From contig JAXBDG010000002.1 in the NCBI GenBank assembly GCA_036320915.1, positions 2,294,001-2,358,000 of the forward strand: DNA of 64,000 bases. The letters are read 5' to 3'. Position numbers and translations under genes: made by a program. The DNA comes from Linnemannia elongata. Lineage: Eukaryota > Mortierellomycota > Mortierellomycetes > Mortierellales > Mortierellaceae. The notes under the pieces were generated by a model. That model was not told where the DNA came from. It was given only the letters and a program-made list of their open reading frames with translations, and did not search any database. This document shows, piece after piece, positions 29,602-40,497 of the stretch; positions within the stretch are counted from its first letter, which is position 1, and every line of letters begins with the position of its first letter.

Positions 29602-30922
29602 CGCACGCTTTCACAAACAAATAGATGCACGAAATTTTGTGGCCCGCTCAGTCGAACTGAACCAACCCGTCATCATAGTCGCACCCAACTATCGCCTCGC
29701 AGTCTTTGGATTCCTTGCCTCCAAGGAGCTTCAACAAGATATGGACGAATATGTCCGTCAGTCTCCAACACCTATCCCAGACTACGACCAATCCGTCGGC
29801 AACTGGGGTCTCCAGGATCAGAGACTTGCATTCGAATGGGTCCGTGAGAACATTGGGGCGCTAGGAGGCAACAACAGGAATGTGACGGCGTGGGGTGAAT
29901 CTGCGGGATCCTTCTCGATTCACTTCCACATGTTGATTCCTGCGCATTATGGTCTCTTTGATCATGCGATCTTGCAGTCGGGAGTTGTTGGGACTATGTC
30001 GACAAAGACGGTCGAATTGGAGGGGCAGGCAGTTTTTGACAAACTGCTCGCAATGTTTGACATTCCCGCTGATTTGGATGCATTGGAGAAGGTCAAGCGA
30101 TTGAGGGCGGTTCCAATGGACGATCTGACTAACGCTGCCGAAACTGCGTTCCCTATGATGGCATATGGATGCCACCACGACGGAGGAAAGCTCATCCCCT
30201 CGACCATGCCTACCCAGGCACTGTCAAAAAGCCCATCCTCCTACGATCCCAGCATTAAGTCGGTCATGATTGGTTCTACCCGGGATGAAGGAACAGCATT
30301 CGCTCTTTTATTCGGAGAGGCCAAGGTCTCGGGCTACCCCGCCATCATTCAACAGTTCGTCCCCATTCCTGACCTCGTACCCTTATTCAAATCCGCTTAC
30401 GGGATACCCCAAACCGACTCTGAGGTCCGTAAACTCTTGGACGAATTTATCGGCGACATGATCTTCCAGTACCCAATCGAGCAAGTCACCACCACTCTCC
30501 TCGACCTCCAAAAAATTCGCGGAGGTCCCCAACACTTCCAGCTCCTCCGATACCACTACAACGTCGCCCTGAACAGGATTCAAGAACTCTTCCCGAGCCT
30601 CAACGCCATGCATGCAGGAGAACTCCCCATTCTCTTTGGACCGCCATTGTCAGAACAAGTGTTGACAGAGTCCGAGATGCAATTGAGTCGGGAGATCCAG
30701 AGGCATTGGATCGCCTTTGCGTATCAGAAGCCTATTACTGTTGATGGGAGTGGACAGGTTGCTGATATGGACAAGGATGAGGCGCTTGTTTGGACGGACG
30801 ACCATCGAGTGGAGGTTGGGAGGGGTAAGAGAGTGAGTCAGGAGGTCCAGGCCTTTTGGGACGCAATGACGAAGGCTAAGTTGCAACAGGTTCAGCAAGT
30901 TCTGGATCGCCGTGAGCAGTGA
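28925..30922 (+). CDS. Carboxylesterase, array copy 4
   Basis: Exons 28925-29106, 29203-29447 and 29625-30922 give 574 aa, with the same intron phases as the others. The catalytic residues are in GESAGS (Ser235), TRDEGT (Glu about 364) and NAMHAGEL (His472). Unlike copies 1-3 it retains the family-standard oxyanion motif WIHGGAF. It is therefore either closest to the ancestral form or under different constraint. The second intron contains an uninterrupted T-run of about 40 shortly before its acceptor. There is no signal peptide. Ester hydrolase of unknown substrate. Confidence 0.9.
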
Positions 30923-31650
30923 ACAAGTATCTGATACTTATTGACTTGATCCTGACCGCATGGCGATGCCAGATCTTCTCCCTCTCTACCCTTTATTTTT
31001 CCTCTCAGTCGCATTTATGTGTTTCTGTCCGTGACTGTCAAAATAAATACATAAAAAAGGGATGTTCGCATGAAAGGAGAGGTAAGGTGTGAAGGTGGCA
31101 ATAGAAAAATATGGAGGAAATGATAGTGAGGATGATGGCAGGTACTTTAATCCACACCGCCGACACTGCCTTCGCCTATTTTCAGGGCACAACAACCAAC
31201 AATCAAAAAAACTAAAAACAAAGTGAGAGAGGTGGTTGGACATCCGAAGTGAATGGGGGTTATGGTAGTAGGAAAGTGGCGTCGAGGAAAAACAGAAGCA
31301 AGAATATTTTCTGTTTGCAAGGAGCACTGCCTCCAGCTGAGCAATGGAAAACGCTCTTTTGGATTTTAGAGGGAAGGAAACAATGGCCTAGCCCCCTTGT
31401 GTTTGTTTTGGATTAATTTTCTGTGTGCCCAGACACGGAACATGACTAGCGGCCGACAACTTGACCCTTTCTCCATGAATAAAAATAGACCTAAACACAC
31501 CCTGCCATTGTCCAACCAGGAGGGAAACAAAAAAAAAGCTATCTTTTTACACTATGGCGCATTTTTTTGTTGATGCCGTTTGTTAGCTATTCGTAGTAAG
31601 CAAACCTATCCAATTCCTAGAAACCTTCATAAAAGGTGTTCTCTCCGCCT

Positions 31651-31687
<37 letters not shown>

Positions 31688-31765
31688 GCTTCCTCCTGCA
31701 TACTATTCTCACTAGCGCGTTCCTCCTTGCACCACTACATTAATCTCTTATCGTTACCATTCGTC
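30923..31765. other. Intergenic with T-run before the S41 protease gene
   Basis: An 843-bp spacer. A T-run of about 33 lies at about 31654-31686, 80 bp before the next ATG. No gene seen. Confidence 0.5.
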
Positions 31766-33969
31766 ATGGTTGTCATATCCCTCAAACCACTCTTTCTCTC
31801 AGCCTCACTAGCCTCCTTAGCTGTGGTCGCCACAACTGCCCAAACAACAACAATAACCCATACTCTCCCCCTTCATCCTTCGCCTACGCCAACTTCATCG
31901 CCACCAACCCACGACGCATGCGGCGTCCTCGGTACAACTCCCATCTCCGAAGTAACGTACAACCATATCGAAGCATGCTACAAATCCGTACCATTCAACA
32001 GTCAAGTCGCAGCCACCACCCTCGACTCCATCATCACCATCTTCAAAGACTTCTATACCTTTCGCGACTCGGCCCTCGCCTCCAGCCTTGCTTCGCCCTT
32101 TTCGGCGGGTCCTGTGGATATTGTGAGGGAGTTGGAGACGATTGGACGGACAAGGTATGCGAGTGACCACCAGTTCCATAATGACTTGTCGTTGGCGATT
32201 ATAAGCCTGAAGGATGCTCACGCTAGTTATGCTGGTGAGTATTTAGTGTGCGTTGTTGTGTATTGACAATGTCTATGCGTATTGCTACCTTAACTCACAT
32301 ACCCTCCATTTTTTTTTGTTCATTTCCATGTCAGCCCAATGCTACAATAACTACATTTTCGCACAGCCCTTGACTCTTTATGCGCCTGTTGTGAATGGCC
32401 GGCAGGTAGAGTAACTACAACAACAAACAAAGCGCACAACGTCTATAGCGTTCAACGCAAAAACAAATGCTCACACCGTTTGACATCATTGGTTGACAAT
32501 CACTAATGTAGGTCATCCAAATTTACTCGGACTACAACAACAGAAATTACGACGGATGCACGGTGCAGACCATTGACGGGGAGGACGCATTGACTCACAT
32601 CAACGCCTGGGCTAACACCAACATGGGATTTTCCAAGGATGCCGGCGTCCAACTGAACCAAGCTTTGGCGAACCTGAAATTCAATCCTACAAACGGAACA
32701 TTTGAGACTCTCAACGGCGACTTTTCCTTGCGCGACATGCTCCCTGAGAAGGCATATATCGACTATGGTCTTGTCTGCCCCAACTCAACCACTGTCGTTC
32801 CTATCCGAGACGCATGGAGTATCTTCCCTGTGACCCAGATCGAGTTTAACAGTGTCCAGACTTTTGTCCAGAACGTCTGTGAGGCTCCTCCTACCGCTTC
32901 GAGTGGATCTCCTCAGAAGCGCCAACTCTTCCAACCAAAAGTTCATCCTCTGATCCCGCAAGTCAAGAAGAACCCTTTCAAACAGGCGAACATCATTGTT
33001 GACGATGCCTCAGGTCTCCCTCCATCTGAGCCCATCAGATCTGCCGCCGTTTTTGGAACCCCCGGTCAAGCAGCTGTCGTCTACCGCCTTGACCAGAGAC
33101 CTGATGTGGGCGTTGTCCACGTCTGGACTCACGACATAGATGACGAAGATGCAGAGTTGACCAACCTTGTCAACAACCTCGTTGCCCTCTCTCAGAACGG
33201 CACCCGCAACATCATCATTGACTTCCAGGGCAATTTTGGTGGTCTCGTCAGTTTCGCCTCGACATTTGTCCAACTGTTCTTCCCGAACAAAGGCTCTCTT
33301 GACAAAACCCTCCCCTCGAGCCTTCGTGTTACAGAATCGATCCAACAGCTCTCGTCCGCGTTGTGGAACTCTTCCAGTGGCCTCTATGACGCGACAAGCT
33401 TTTACGACTACGCGGACCAACACATTTACACCAATAACGACCTCTTTATGAACATGACCACCTCGATCCGCAACGGTCGCAGCGCCAATTACACCGAGAC
33501 CACCACTTTATATCCCACTGTCCTCCCAGAAATCCAAAAATTGGCCTCCTTACCCTGGACAAACAACGCCGCCAACATCCGCCTCCTAACCGATGGCCGC
33601 TGCGGCTCCTCCTGCTCCATGTCAACCTTCTTCCTAACCCAATTCAACAAGGTCATCTCCTACGCCGTCGGCGGCACATCCGGTGCACCTCTCTCTTCCT
33701 CGTCCTTCCCCGGAGGTGCTGTCACGTCGCTGAACAAAGTGCACGATTTGTATGTTGCTGCGAATGTCCCCAGTCCGTTCAAGCCTTTGCCGTATAGTGG
33801 AGATGTCCGGTACACAGCCTTGGAAGTGTTTGCGCCTGGTAGTAGTGTACCACTAGATTATGATACAAAGTACTTTGCGTCCGATTTTCGGTTGGATTAT
33901 AGTCCACAGAACGCCAAGAGGCGTGAGGTGATGTGGGAGCAGGTCGCTGCCTCTGCTTGGCCGTTGTAA
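31766..33969 (+). CDS. Secreted S41 (CPAF-like) family peptidase
   Basis: Exons 31766-32234, 32335-32405 and 32512-33969 give 665 aa. Introns are GT-AG of 100 and 106 nt. A signal peptide is clear (hydrophobic stretch to about residue 25, ending ATTAQT), followed by a Pro/Thr/Ser-rich linker. The central part has INAWANTNMGF and a processed-looking KKNPFKQ region. The C-terminal half carries NIIIDFQGNFGG and the nucleophile region LLTDGRCGSSCSM (Ser546/547), as in fungal CPAF-like S41 serine proteases. Several N-x-S/T sites support secretion. The role is probably extracellular protein degradation. Some fungal members have not been shown to be active enzymes, so catalysis is inferred. Confidence 0.82.
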
Positions 33970-34778
33970 ACAATGACGAATGGCCAATTGCCACATGGTC
34001 ATGTTTTATTTAATTTACTTTCATTTATTCCTTCTTTGTACAATAAATAAACACCAATTCACATTCTTCAAATGGCATCAAAAAGGAGAGGGGAAAGTGT
34101 CAATGCTTTTGGAAACGTGTTGTAAAAAAAAAAAAAAAAAAAAAACGACAGACTCTAATGCAAAAATATGTGGTCTCAATTCTACGTTTAGTTCATTTCT
34201 CCAACATCTTCGTCACTTGTTTCAAGTCCATGATATGCATGTTGGCGGGGAAGTGTTATTTGGAGGGACAGCGAGCTTGACTTTGATGGAACAGCGTTCT
34301 TGGTGGAGCAGTGTAACAGTAAGGGTAGTAAATTTTCTTGTCACTATCCCTTCTTGCCTCCCTGTCGTCTCTCTTTTCAGATACCCTCTTCGCTACCTCT
34401 GTCACTCATACTTCTTTGACTCTCAAAAAAGAGACAAAACCATTGTCCCATCAGCGCCAATTATGTTCCGCCTCATGAACTGCGAGTGCAGGCTGAGACT
34501 TCCACAAATATGCAGAAGGACAGTGCAACAGGAAACGGCATCCTGTTCAGGGACGATACTATTCATTGAGAAAAAAAGAAGGGTATTATATGCCTGCCCA
34601 CGTTTGACTGATTTGTCCTCTTGTCTCCTAGGGCATTTTCATTATTATTTTTCTGTCGAACGTGGGTCGTGAGCATGAGCAGATGGTCGTGTTAACTACC
34701 CCTTTAGCACGCTGCGCGTCGAATAGTCTAAGCCCAGTTCACGTTCTCTATCAATGGGTGAATAACCTAACGCTTACT
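33970..34778. other. Intergenic
   Basis: Contains an A-run of about 21 at 34124-34145. A long plus-strand frame (33980-34672) crosses it but has no domain, signal or splice features. No gene supported. Confidence 0.5.
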
Positions 34779-35001
34779 GAATTCTGCTTCAGTATGATAG
34801 GAAAAGTCGACATCGAAGGATCAAAAAGTAACGTCGCTATGAACATTTGGGAAGATTTCATCGTGTATCTTGTGCAGCGAACAGCCATGCGAAGGAACAC
34901 AAACCTAAAGTGGCAAATAAATTTTACCAGGGAGGTGATACCTAAAGAAGCGAGGATTGAAAGAGCCTACATCGAAGGATCAAGAGCAACGTCGCTATGA
35001 A
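34779..35001 (+). repeat. Dispersed repeat, copies 1 and 2
   Basis: 34779-34842 matches 50412-50476 almost base for base over about 65 bp (core TCGACATCGAAGGATCAAAA), with weaker similarity extending about 25 bp upstream. 34970-35001 is a second, shorter copy of the 3' part (ACATCGAAGGATCAAGAGCA, then the GTCGCTATGAA end). A related copy lies at 62925-62969. I do not recognise the element. Confidence 0.75.
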
Positions 35002-35094
35002 TGCTAATGTGTTTCTGAGACAATTGAAAGTTGATAGATAAACGTCGCGTACCAAATTATTTCTAGGACGTTTCTAAGGTCGCTTTATTATGTC

Positions 35095-35290
35095 GACGTC
35101 CCTTGATCTTTTAGTTATCCCTTTAGAACTTTGGACCTCCTTGGACTTTTTCTTGTATCTCTCGATGTTGTCCCGTCATTTGTGTCCCTTATGCTGATAT
35201 TGTACCTTGATTTGTACCTTGATGTTGTACCTTGATATTGTACCTTGATACTGTACCTTAATATTATTGACTGTTCTTACCTTTAGCCTT
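35095..35290. repeat. 13-bp minisatellite (GATATTGTACCTT type)
   Basis: The unit TTGATATTGTACC and variants repeat every 13 bp, clearest at 35195-35265 and degenerate at both ends. The same unit family occurs at 59880-60290. Confidence 0.7.
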
Positions 35291-37243
35291 TATTTCCCAG
35301 TATCACTATCTTCTTCCCTTGAGGTTCTAGCCAGCCTCTTATTTTTCCCAGCGACCTCTTGATCTTTCAGCGTCTCACCTCTTTTATCCCTTTGATTTCA
35401 CCAGTGTACCATCTCATATCTGCATCTGGATATTTCTGCATCTTCCTATGCCGAGTGAGGAAAGGACAAATACGCCTATTGGTATTTTTATGGCTATTGC
35501 GTTTTCCGCACTCCAATATGAAAATAGGGTGCCAACTTTCGATTTATACAATGGAATTCAAAACGGTCTCAGTTGGGTGTCTGTTATTTGCCAGTGGATC
35601 GGGCTGAAGGCAGCCAGATCTCCCTGTGCATGGAACGTTGAGGGCGCTTGAGGTATATAACTTTTACATGCAACTGAGATTTACTCCCCTTTTACTATAT
35701 CTGCCAACGACGGTCGTCTTATTACCTGATAGAGGTACCTGAATCACGTTGATGTCGATTGCAGGACACCTCCACACAAACAGGGCAGAGACAAAGTCGG
35801 CAAGCCATCAATGTTGAGCCCAAGTAATAATCCATTTTTCTAGCATATGTAACCTTTCGAATATATCTGCTTTTAGCCTCGAGTTGGCATAGAATTAACG
35901 GCGGCGTCGAGGACGTTAGTTTATTAAGACCAAAGCTTAATCTCTTTTTGGCAATGATTCGCCGAATGTCTTTAGGGGAATAGCTAGCCTATTGTTGGGA
36001 GATGATGTTTTATTGTGAAGGGAGATCGAGGATGTTATCCTTTTGTTAAATGAACATGGGGTGTCCCATGTCTTGATGATCCTCGATATCCAAAGTAGTC
36101 GGGGCGATTTAGACTGGACGGTAATTAATTGGTTGGTTGTTTTCTAGAACCTGCTTTGTTGTGGTGATCTCGATAGCCTTGCCAAAGATCGCTTGAAAGG
36201 AAGGTTGAATATGTGCTCCGCGTCTGGAATCTAAAGCGTGTATCGTGAGGCTGTAGTAGCTTGAGAAAATGCCGCACACGTAGACGTACTGATTTTATCG
36301 AGAAGGGTTCTGCCGGAAACGAAAGGCAGTATTCCTTAGGCCTACGGCATGGGCTATATGTCGATGATACTATCAGACGTGCCCTTTCTGTTTAACATAC
36401 AAAGAGTTCTAGTCGTCGTCAAGAAGGTACTATAATCGGTTATTGAAAGTGCAGCTGTTCTCGCGCATTGGAGTTGCGAGTGAAAGTAGATGAAAGCGAG
36501 GTGAAAAACAGAAGGGTATGAGGTTTGAAAATTTTAGTAATCCTTTGGTTTACGCTAGTACAATGACCATCTCGTCTGTCCATGAGAGTACCCTGACCAT
36601 CTTACCAGACTCTGCTTATATGCCAGTACCCTGACCATCTCATCTGTCCTTTTGTTCATACTATACCCTCACCATCTCGTTTGCATGGTGTTTATGCAAA
36701 TTCATTGACCGTCTGGTCTGTCTATTTGTTTGTGGAAGCATCTTCGCCATTTCGTCTGCTCTTTTGTTCATGCAAGAACGATGTATACCCTGTATGTAAA
36801 TTGCGCATAGATTCGTTAATATATCCCCTCAAATGTACGTCACCGCCACCTAAAACTCTATGTTCGCATGCTTCCTCTGTCAGCTGACGCCTATGCCCAC
36901 AAACGCGTCTTGTGGCACGACGTTACCACGGTAGTTTATGGTATATTAAAGAAAGGTACCATGGGTCGCATAAGACAAAGAACAGTGCTCCACTCTATGT
37001 TAGTAGCGATATGTTGTTTAATTTAACTCCAGCCCCGTGTATTTTGTACCTGTAAACGAATACTCGAGCTTCTCCAACGGTCAGTGTGAACTGCGTACCA
37101 TCCTTGCACAGAATCCATGATACACGCTAGCTTTCTTCTATGCCCAGGATCTCGACCATGTACACATCTCCTATGAGACATCTTACCTCTACTCATGGAA
37201 GATATATTGGCGTAAGCCCATACAGTATATATGATGGTTGTTC
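35291..37243. other. Gene-poor intergenic DNA
   Basis: No gene-like frames. Notable content is the imperfect repeat listed at 36550-36785. The rest is AT-rich with many stops. Confidence 0.55.
36550..36785. repeat. Imperfect ~45-bp tandem repeats
   Basis: The motif CCCTGACCATCTCGTCTGTC and variants recur about five times (near 36562, 36590, 36631, 36667 and 36705). Some are followed by TTTTGTTCATGC. Confidence 0.65.
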
Positions 37244-37250
37244 TATAAAA
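37244..37250 (+). promoter_or_regulatory. TATA box upstream of the astacin-like gene
   Basis: TATAAAA, 367 bp before the ATG at 37617. Behind it are three 19-bp repeats (CTCTTCTTCATTACACCTA, 37318-37375). A GTGAGT at 37416 could start an intron in the 5' untranslated region, which would explain the long distance to the ATG. Confidence 0.45.
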
Positions 37251-37616
37251 GCTGGATGCAACTCCTATCTTTTTCTCATCAACTCACCTCAACCTAGAGT
37301 CTCTTCTTCACTACACCTACTCTTCTTCATTACACTTACTCTTCTTCATTACACCTACTCTTCTTCAGTCGTCTTTTCCATCCTTTTCTTCACTAGAACA
37401 CCCAAGGCTGTCAATGTGAGTGATCACAATTCTTGAATGTCGGAGCCTAACTGTAACTGTATTAGATGTTACAATAAAATAACGTCTTGCAACAACGCTA
37501 ACCAGGCGCCTCAATATCTCCTCTTCTTCCTGTCATAACTCTGTCACTAGCAAGAACTGTCGCCGCTCGATCGTCTAACATAACAGTATTTTGGTTTACC
37601 GTACCTGCCGTCCACG

Positions 37617-38366
37617 ATGCTTGCAAGATTTGTGTTGTTCTGCGTGTTGATTGGCTTTGCCACAGCGCAAGGCATCAAGAACGAAAACTTGCGCTGGAGA
37701 ATCAACGGAGTCCGTCGAATGGCGTACAGTTTCGATCCCAGCTATCCTCAGCAAGCCCGACAGACTGTCATGCGCGGCATTGAGAGATGGAACCAAGTTT
37801 TGGGCGACTGTCTTCCGCTTCAGCCAAAGCAACCTAATGATCGCGACTATGTCAAGGTCTATAGTGGTGGAGGGTGCTCGTCTGCTGTCGGCAAAGTTGG
37901 TGGCGCTCAACTCTTATCGCTGGAAACCAAGGGTTGCACATTTCGAGGCGTCGTGATCCACGAATTTCTCCATGCTGCAGGGCTCATTCATACACAGAAA
38001 CGACCAGATCGCGACAACTACATCACTGTGCACTTTCAAAACATCGTGGATAGCTGGAAAAGTCAGTTTACAAAGGAATCCGCCAACGACATCGGAAATT
38101 TTACAGCGTACGACATTTACTCGATCATGCACTATGCCTACAAGCATCCGATATGGTCCATCAACAATCAACCCGGTTTCACATCGAAGATCCCGAATGT
38201 CGACTACCGCAAGATTGGGAACGGAGACGACTTCACCCAAAGTGATGCACTCGCTATCAGACGGATGTACAAATGCCCAGAGCGTAAATTTACCACCATT
38301 AACAACAGCAACAACCGCGATCATGGCAACGAGGACAGAAAACCCATTGTCTGCTCCAACGAATAG
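37617..38366 (+). CDS. Secreted astacin-like (M12A) zinc metalloprotease
   Basis: Single exon, 249 aa. A signal peptide (MLARFVLFCVLIGFATAQ) is followed almost directly by the catalytic start WRINGVRRMAYSFD; no propeptide is visible. The zinc site is HEFLHAAGLIH (His115, Glu116, His119, His125), continuing RPDRDNYI. The Met-turn is SIMHY (Met171, Tyr173). In astacins the residue after the third His is Glu and pairs with the N-terminus of the mature enzyme; here it is Thr126. Loss of both propeptide and this Glu fits an enzyme that does not need proteolytic activation. Cysteines at about 62, 86, 105 and 221 could form disulfides. The role is extracellular proteolysis. Fungal astacins are patchy, so transfer is possible but not shown. 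Confidence 0.88.
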   Translation: MLARFVLFCVLIGFATAQGIKNENLRWRINGVRRMAYSFDPSYPQQARQTVMRGIERWNQVLGDCLPLQPKQPNDRDYVKVYSGGGCSSAVGKVGGAQLLSLETKGCTFRGVVIHEFLHAAGLIHTQKRPDRDNYITVHFQNIVDSWKSQFTKESANDIGNFTAYDIYSIMHYAYKHPIWSINNQPGFTSKIPNVDYRKIGNGDDFTQSDALAIRRMYKCPERKFTTINNSNNRDHGNEDRKPIVCSNE

Positions 38367-38843
38367 GAATCTAGCCTCTCAATTGAGATACAGTTTAGAT
38401 TTTAGAGTCAAGTCGATTTTACTGTAGATAAACGATTCTTGCAACAGTATTCATATATGCTAGGCTATGGGCTCTAGGATGGTGATGATGTGGTTAGGTG
38501 CTGTTGCGGTTATATGGTGATGTCGTTAGCAAATCCTGGTCATCGGAATGGCGTATTTGCTAGACGGAGGGAGAAGAAGATAAGGAGGCTCTTTGCTGTT
38601 TCTGGCATAGTTCAGAAGGTCGTCATATCTGCGGCAACGCGTTTTATGAAAATTGCCGAGTTCGACTCTGTTGTATTTGGAGTCGTCGTCGACTGGGAGC
38701 TGAAGAGGTGTGAAAGGTCCATTGTGTTTGGTTGCTTTGACTGCTTTGGTTACTTTGTTGACTCGGGGCTTTTCGGCAGCCGGTTGGATGGCGCCTGACA
38801 ATGTATGTTTACGCGTCATAACGAAAAAGGGGGGGGGGGCATA
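38367..38843. other. Intergenic, with a possible minus-strand ORF
   Basis: A 97-codon minus-strand frame at 38526-38819 has coding-like composition (basic, with PFTPLQLPVDDDSKYN) and begins 25 bp past the stop of the mini-ORF at 38844. It could be a 3' exon of that unit. I see no clear splice pair, so I leave it uncalled. A G-run of 11 lies at 38829-38839. Confidence 0.35.
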
Positions 38844-39014
38844 TCACGTGATTGTAAAGCTGTGGGGTTCGATGGGAACCTCTCTTTGGTTGGCCGAGGT
38901 ATCAGGAACAAAGCCAGGTATGTCAGGGTTACTCGACGAGGAAGGAGAGGGAAGAGAGTAATCCCTTCCTTCAACGCCTTTAGACGGGGGCGCATCATCA
39001 GGACCAGCGGGCAT
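38844..39014 (-). CDS. Uncharacterised mini-ORF, copy A of a duplicated pair
   Basis: 56 codons, unknown function. It aligns with the ORF at 39195-39401: M-x-x-x-PDDA at the start, then GV-x-G, PSPSSS, SAN and a PH near the end. The shared layout over about 50 residues shows a direct duplication about 385 bp apart. The protein is Ser/Pro/Asp-rich with no Cys, signal peptide or domain. It may be an exon of a larger gene or a relic. The weaker match at the C-terminus suggests only the first part is conserved. Confidence 0.35.
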   Translation of the reverse strand: MPAGPDDAPPSKGVEGRDYSLPSPSSSSNPDIPGFVPDTSANQREVPIEPHSFTIT

Positions 39015-39194
39015 AGTTCAGATAACAGCAGACGAGGAATGTGTGTGTGTGTGTGTGTGTGGTGTGTACGTGTAAATGCTTCCCTCTCTCTATGACACAA
39101 GTAAAGATGATCACTCTCACGGTCTGCTCAGGTTATCAGAAAGAGAGGTGCTGTTCGTTCTGATCGTGAGCAGGCTTCTTCTAAACTAGGTAGC

Positions 39195-39401
39195 TTAAGG
39201 GCCTATAAGCCACCAACACTTCGTCCCACTACAGCTCACCACATAGTGTGGGTCTTGGGGGAGTTGACCTAGGTTGGCCGAGTCGTTGGTTTCAGTGCTA
39301 GGTGTGGCAGAATTATCAGTCGAGGAAGAGGGAGAAGGAAAAGAGGAGTTTCCCCCTGTAACCCCTGTATTCAAGGATGCGTCATCGGGATCAACGAGCA
39401 T
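39195..39401 (-). CDS. Uncharacterised mini-ORF, copy B of a duplicated pair
   Basis: 68 codons, unknown function. It starts MLVDPDDASLNTGVTGGN, continues through a Ser/Thr-rich middle (PSPSSSTDNSATPSTETN) and ends with a Cys/Trp-containing tail that copy A lacks. No signal peptide. Similarity to copy A in protein layout as well as DNA hints at past coding use, but expression is unproven. Confidence 0.35.
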   Translation of the reverse strand: MLVDPDDASLNTGVTGGNSSFPSPSSSTDNSATPSTETNDSANLGQLPQDPHYVVSCSGTKCWWLIGP

Positions 39402-40097
39402 AACTCAATATCGCGAATAAAAAAATGGTTACTTGCTGGCAAGCGCGTAAAATAACTCTAAACCACCACATAGTTTGATCGATTGAATACAAATCAATTC
39501 ATTATGCTCAATAGTTTTACGGTTTAACAAACCGGCCGTAAAAAAAACCGCGGTGTACATGCTTGTCCGCAAGACCCAGACTACCATTTCTTTTTTGCCT
39601 TGGTATTCAACCGCATCCTTGTCATCATGCAAAAAAAACCAATATCGCAGGCATACCATTGGTTCATTAGTCGCGCAAACAAACGAGAGCACCTGTGAGT
39701 GAGGTGTCGGTGCCAATTGTAGTGGGCGTAAGAAAATCAGACACAACTACGCCTTTTCTACAAACGTGAAGTTGTTCATGTTGCTTTGTATGACACGTCG
39801 TTCTATTCATTCATTTTTTGTAATGCTGGAATCCATCAAACAAAAAAAGACGTGTCAGTATGCATGTGTGCTTGCTGCCTTCACTTTTAATTCTGTGGCC
39901 TATCTTCAACACAAGAATATGTCTCATCGATTTGAATGATCTAGAGAGACCTCGGCCCTCGATTAACTCATTAACAATCGAAGTGTCATGCGTACTGCTG
40001 CTGCTGTACCTGGTATTTTACTGTTTTGCGGTGTGAATTTGAACTTGCATGTTGCCTTTCTCTAGCCGCAAGGTTCTATCTTTTGTATCTCAAACGC
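39402..40097. other. Upstream region of peptide gene 1
   Basis: No gene apart from the conserved element at 39658-39692, listed separately. A 105-codon minus-strand frame at 39429-39746 overlaps that element and is not supported. Confidence 0.4.
39658..39692 (+). promoter_or_regulatory. Conserved upstream element, copy 1
   Basis: ATTGGTTCATTAG followed by TCGCGCAAACAAACGAGAGC. It lies 464 bp before the ATG of peptide gene 1. Four relatives precede the other members of the peptide family. Confidence 0.5.
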
Positions 40098-40105
40098 TTA
40101 AATAG
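40098..40105 (+). promoter_or_regulatory. TATA-like box of peptide gene 1
   Basis: TTAAATAG, 51 bp before the ATG. Its placement matches the TATA boxes of peptide genes 2 and 5. Confidence 0.4.
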
Positions 40106-40155
40106 GAACCATCTGCTCATGCTTACCGAACTTCATCCCCACCACCTCAATCCAA

Positions 40156-40497
40156 ATGGTTTATACCAAGACCCTCCGACCACTCTTTTTCGTTGCCATT
40201 ACTGCCGTCTCTGTGCTTTTGGCAAGCACCTCTGTCCAAGCTGCCCCCACAACACCAGGTATGGCTTCATAAATTCTTTGCGCTTGTTTGTCGCCATACA
40301 CATTCGCATCAGCATACTGCTTGTGTTGCGGTACCAACACCGGTATTTTTCCTTTCTCTTTTGAAATAGCCGCGATGCGCTGTGTCGTTTGCGACGAATG
40401 GCCCATTTGCGATTATCGTCTCTGCCAATCAGGCTACTACTGCGAGGTCAACCAGTGCACTTGCCAGACCGAGTGCCATTACGGTGACATTCCTTAA
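40156..40497 (+). CDS. Secreted 8-cysteine micro-protein, family member 1
   Basis: Exons 40156-40258 and 40370-40497 give 76 aa, with a phase 1 GT-AG intron of 111 nt. Exon 1 encodes a signal peptide (FFVAITAVSVLLASTSVQA) and exon 2 the mature part. The mature peptide of about 45 aa has eight cysteines spaced C-x2-C-x5-C-x4-C-x5-C-x4-C-x-C-x3-C and ends HYGDIP. I do not recognise the family. Size, secretion and cysteine content fit a defence peptide, effector or signalling peptide, and sequence alone does not say which. It belongs to a five-copy cluster with shared gene structure. Confidence 0.75.

Noticed and set aside
30383..30613. Minus-strand frame inside esterase copy 4
   Set aside because: Antisense shadow of a well-supported exon.
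33980..34672. 230-codon frame after the S41 protease
   Set aside because: Crosses an A-run and has no recognisable motif, signal peptide or splice pattern.
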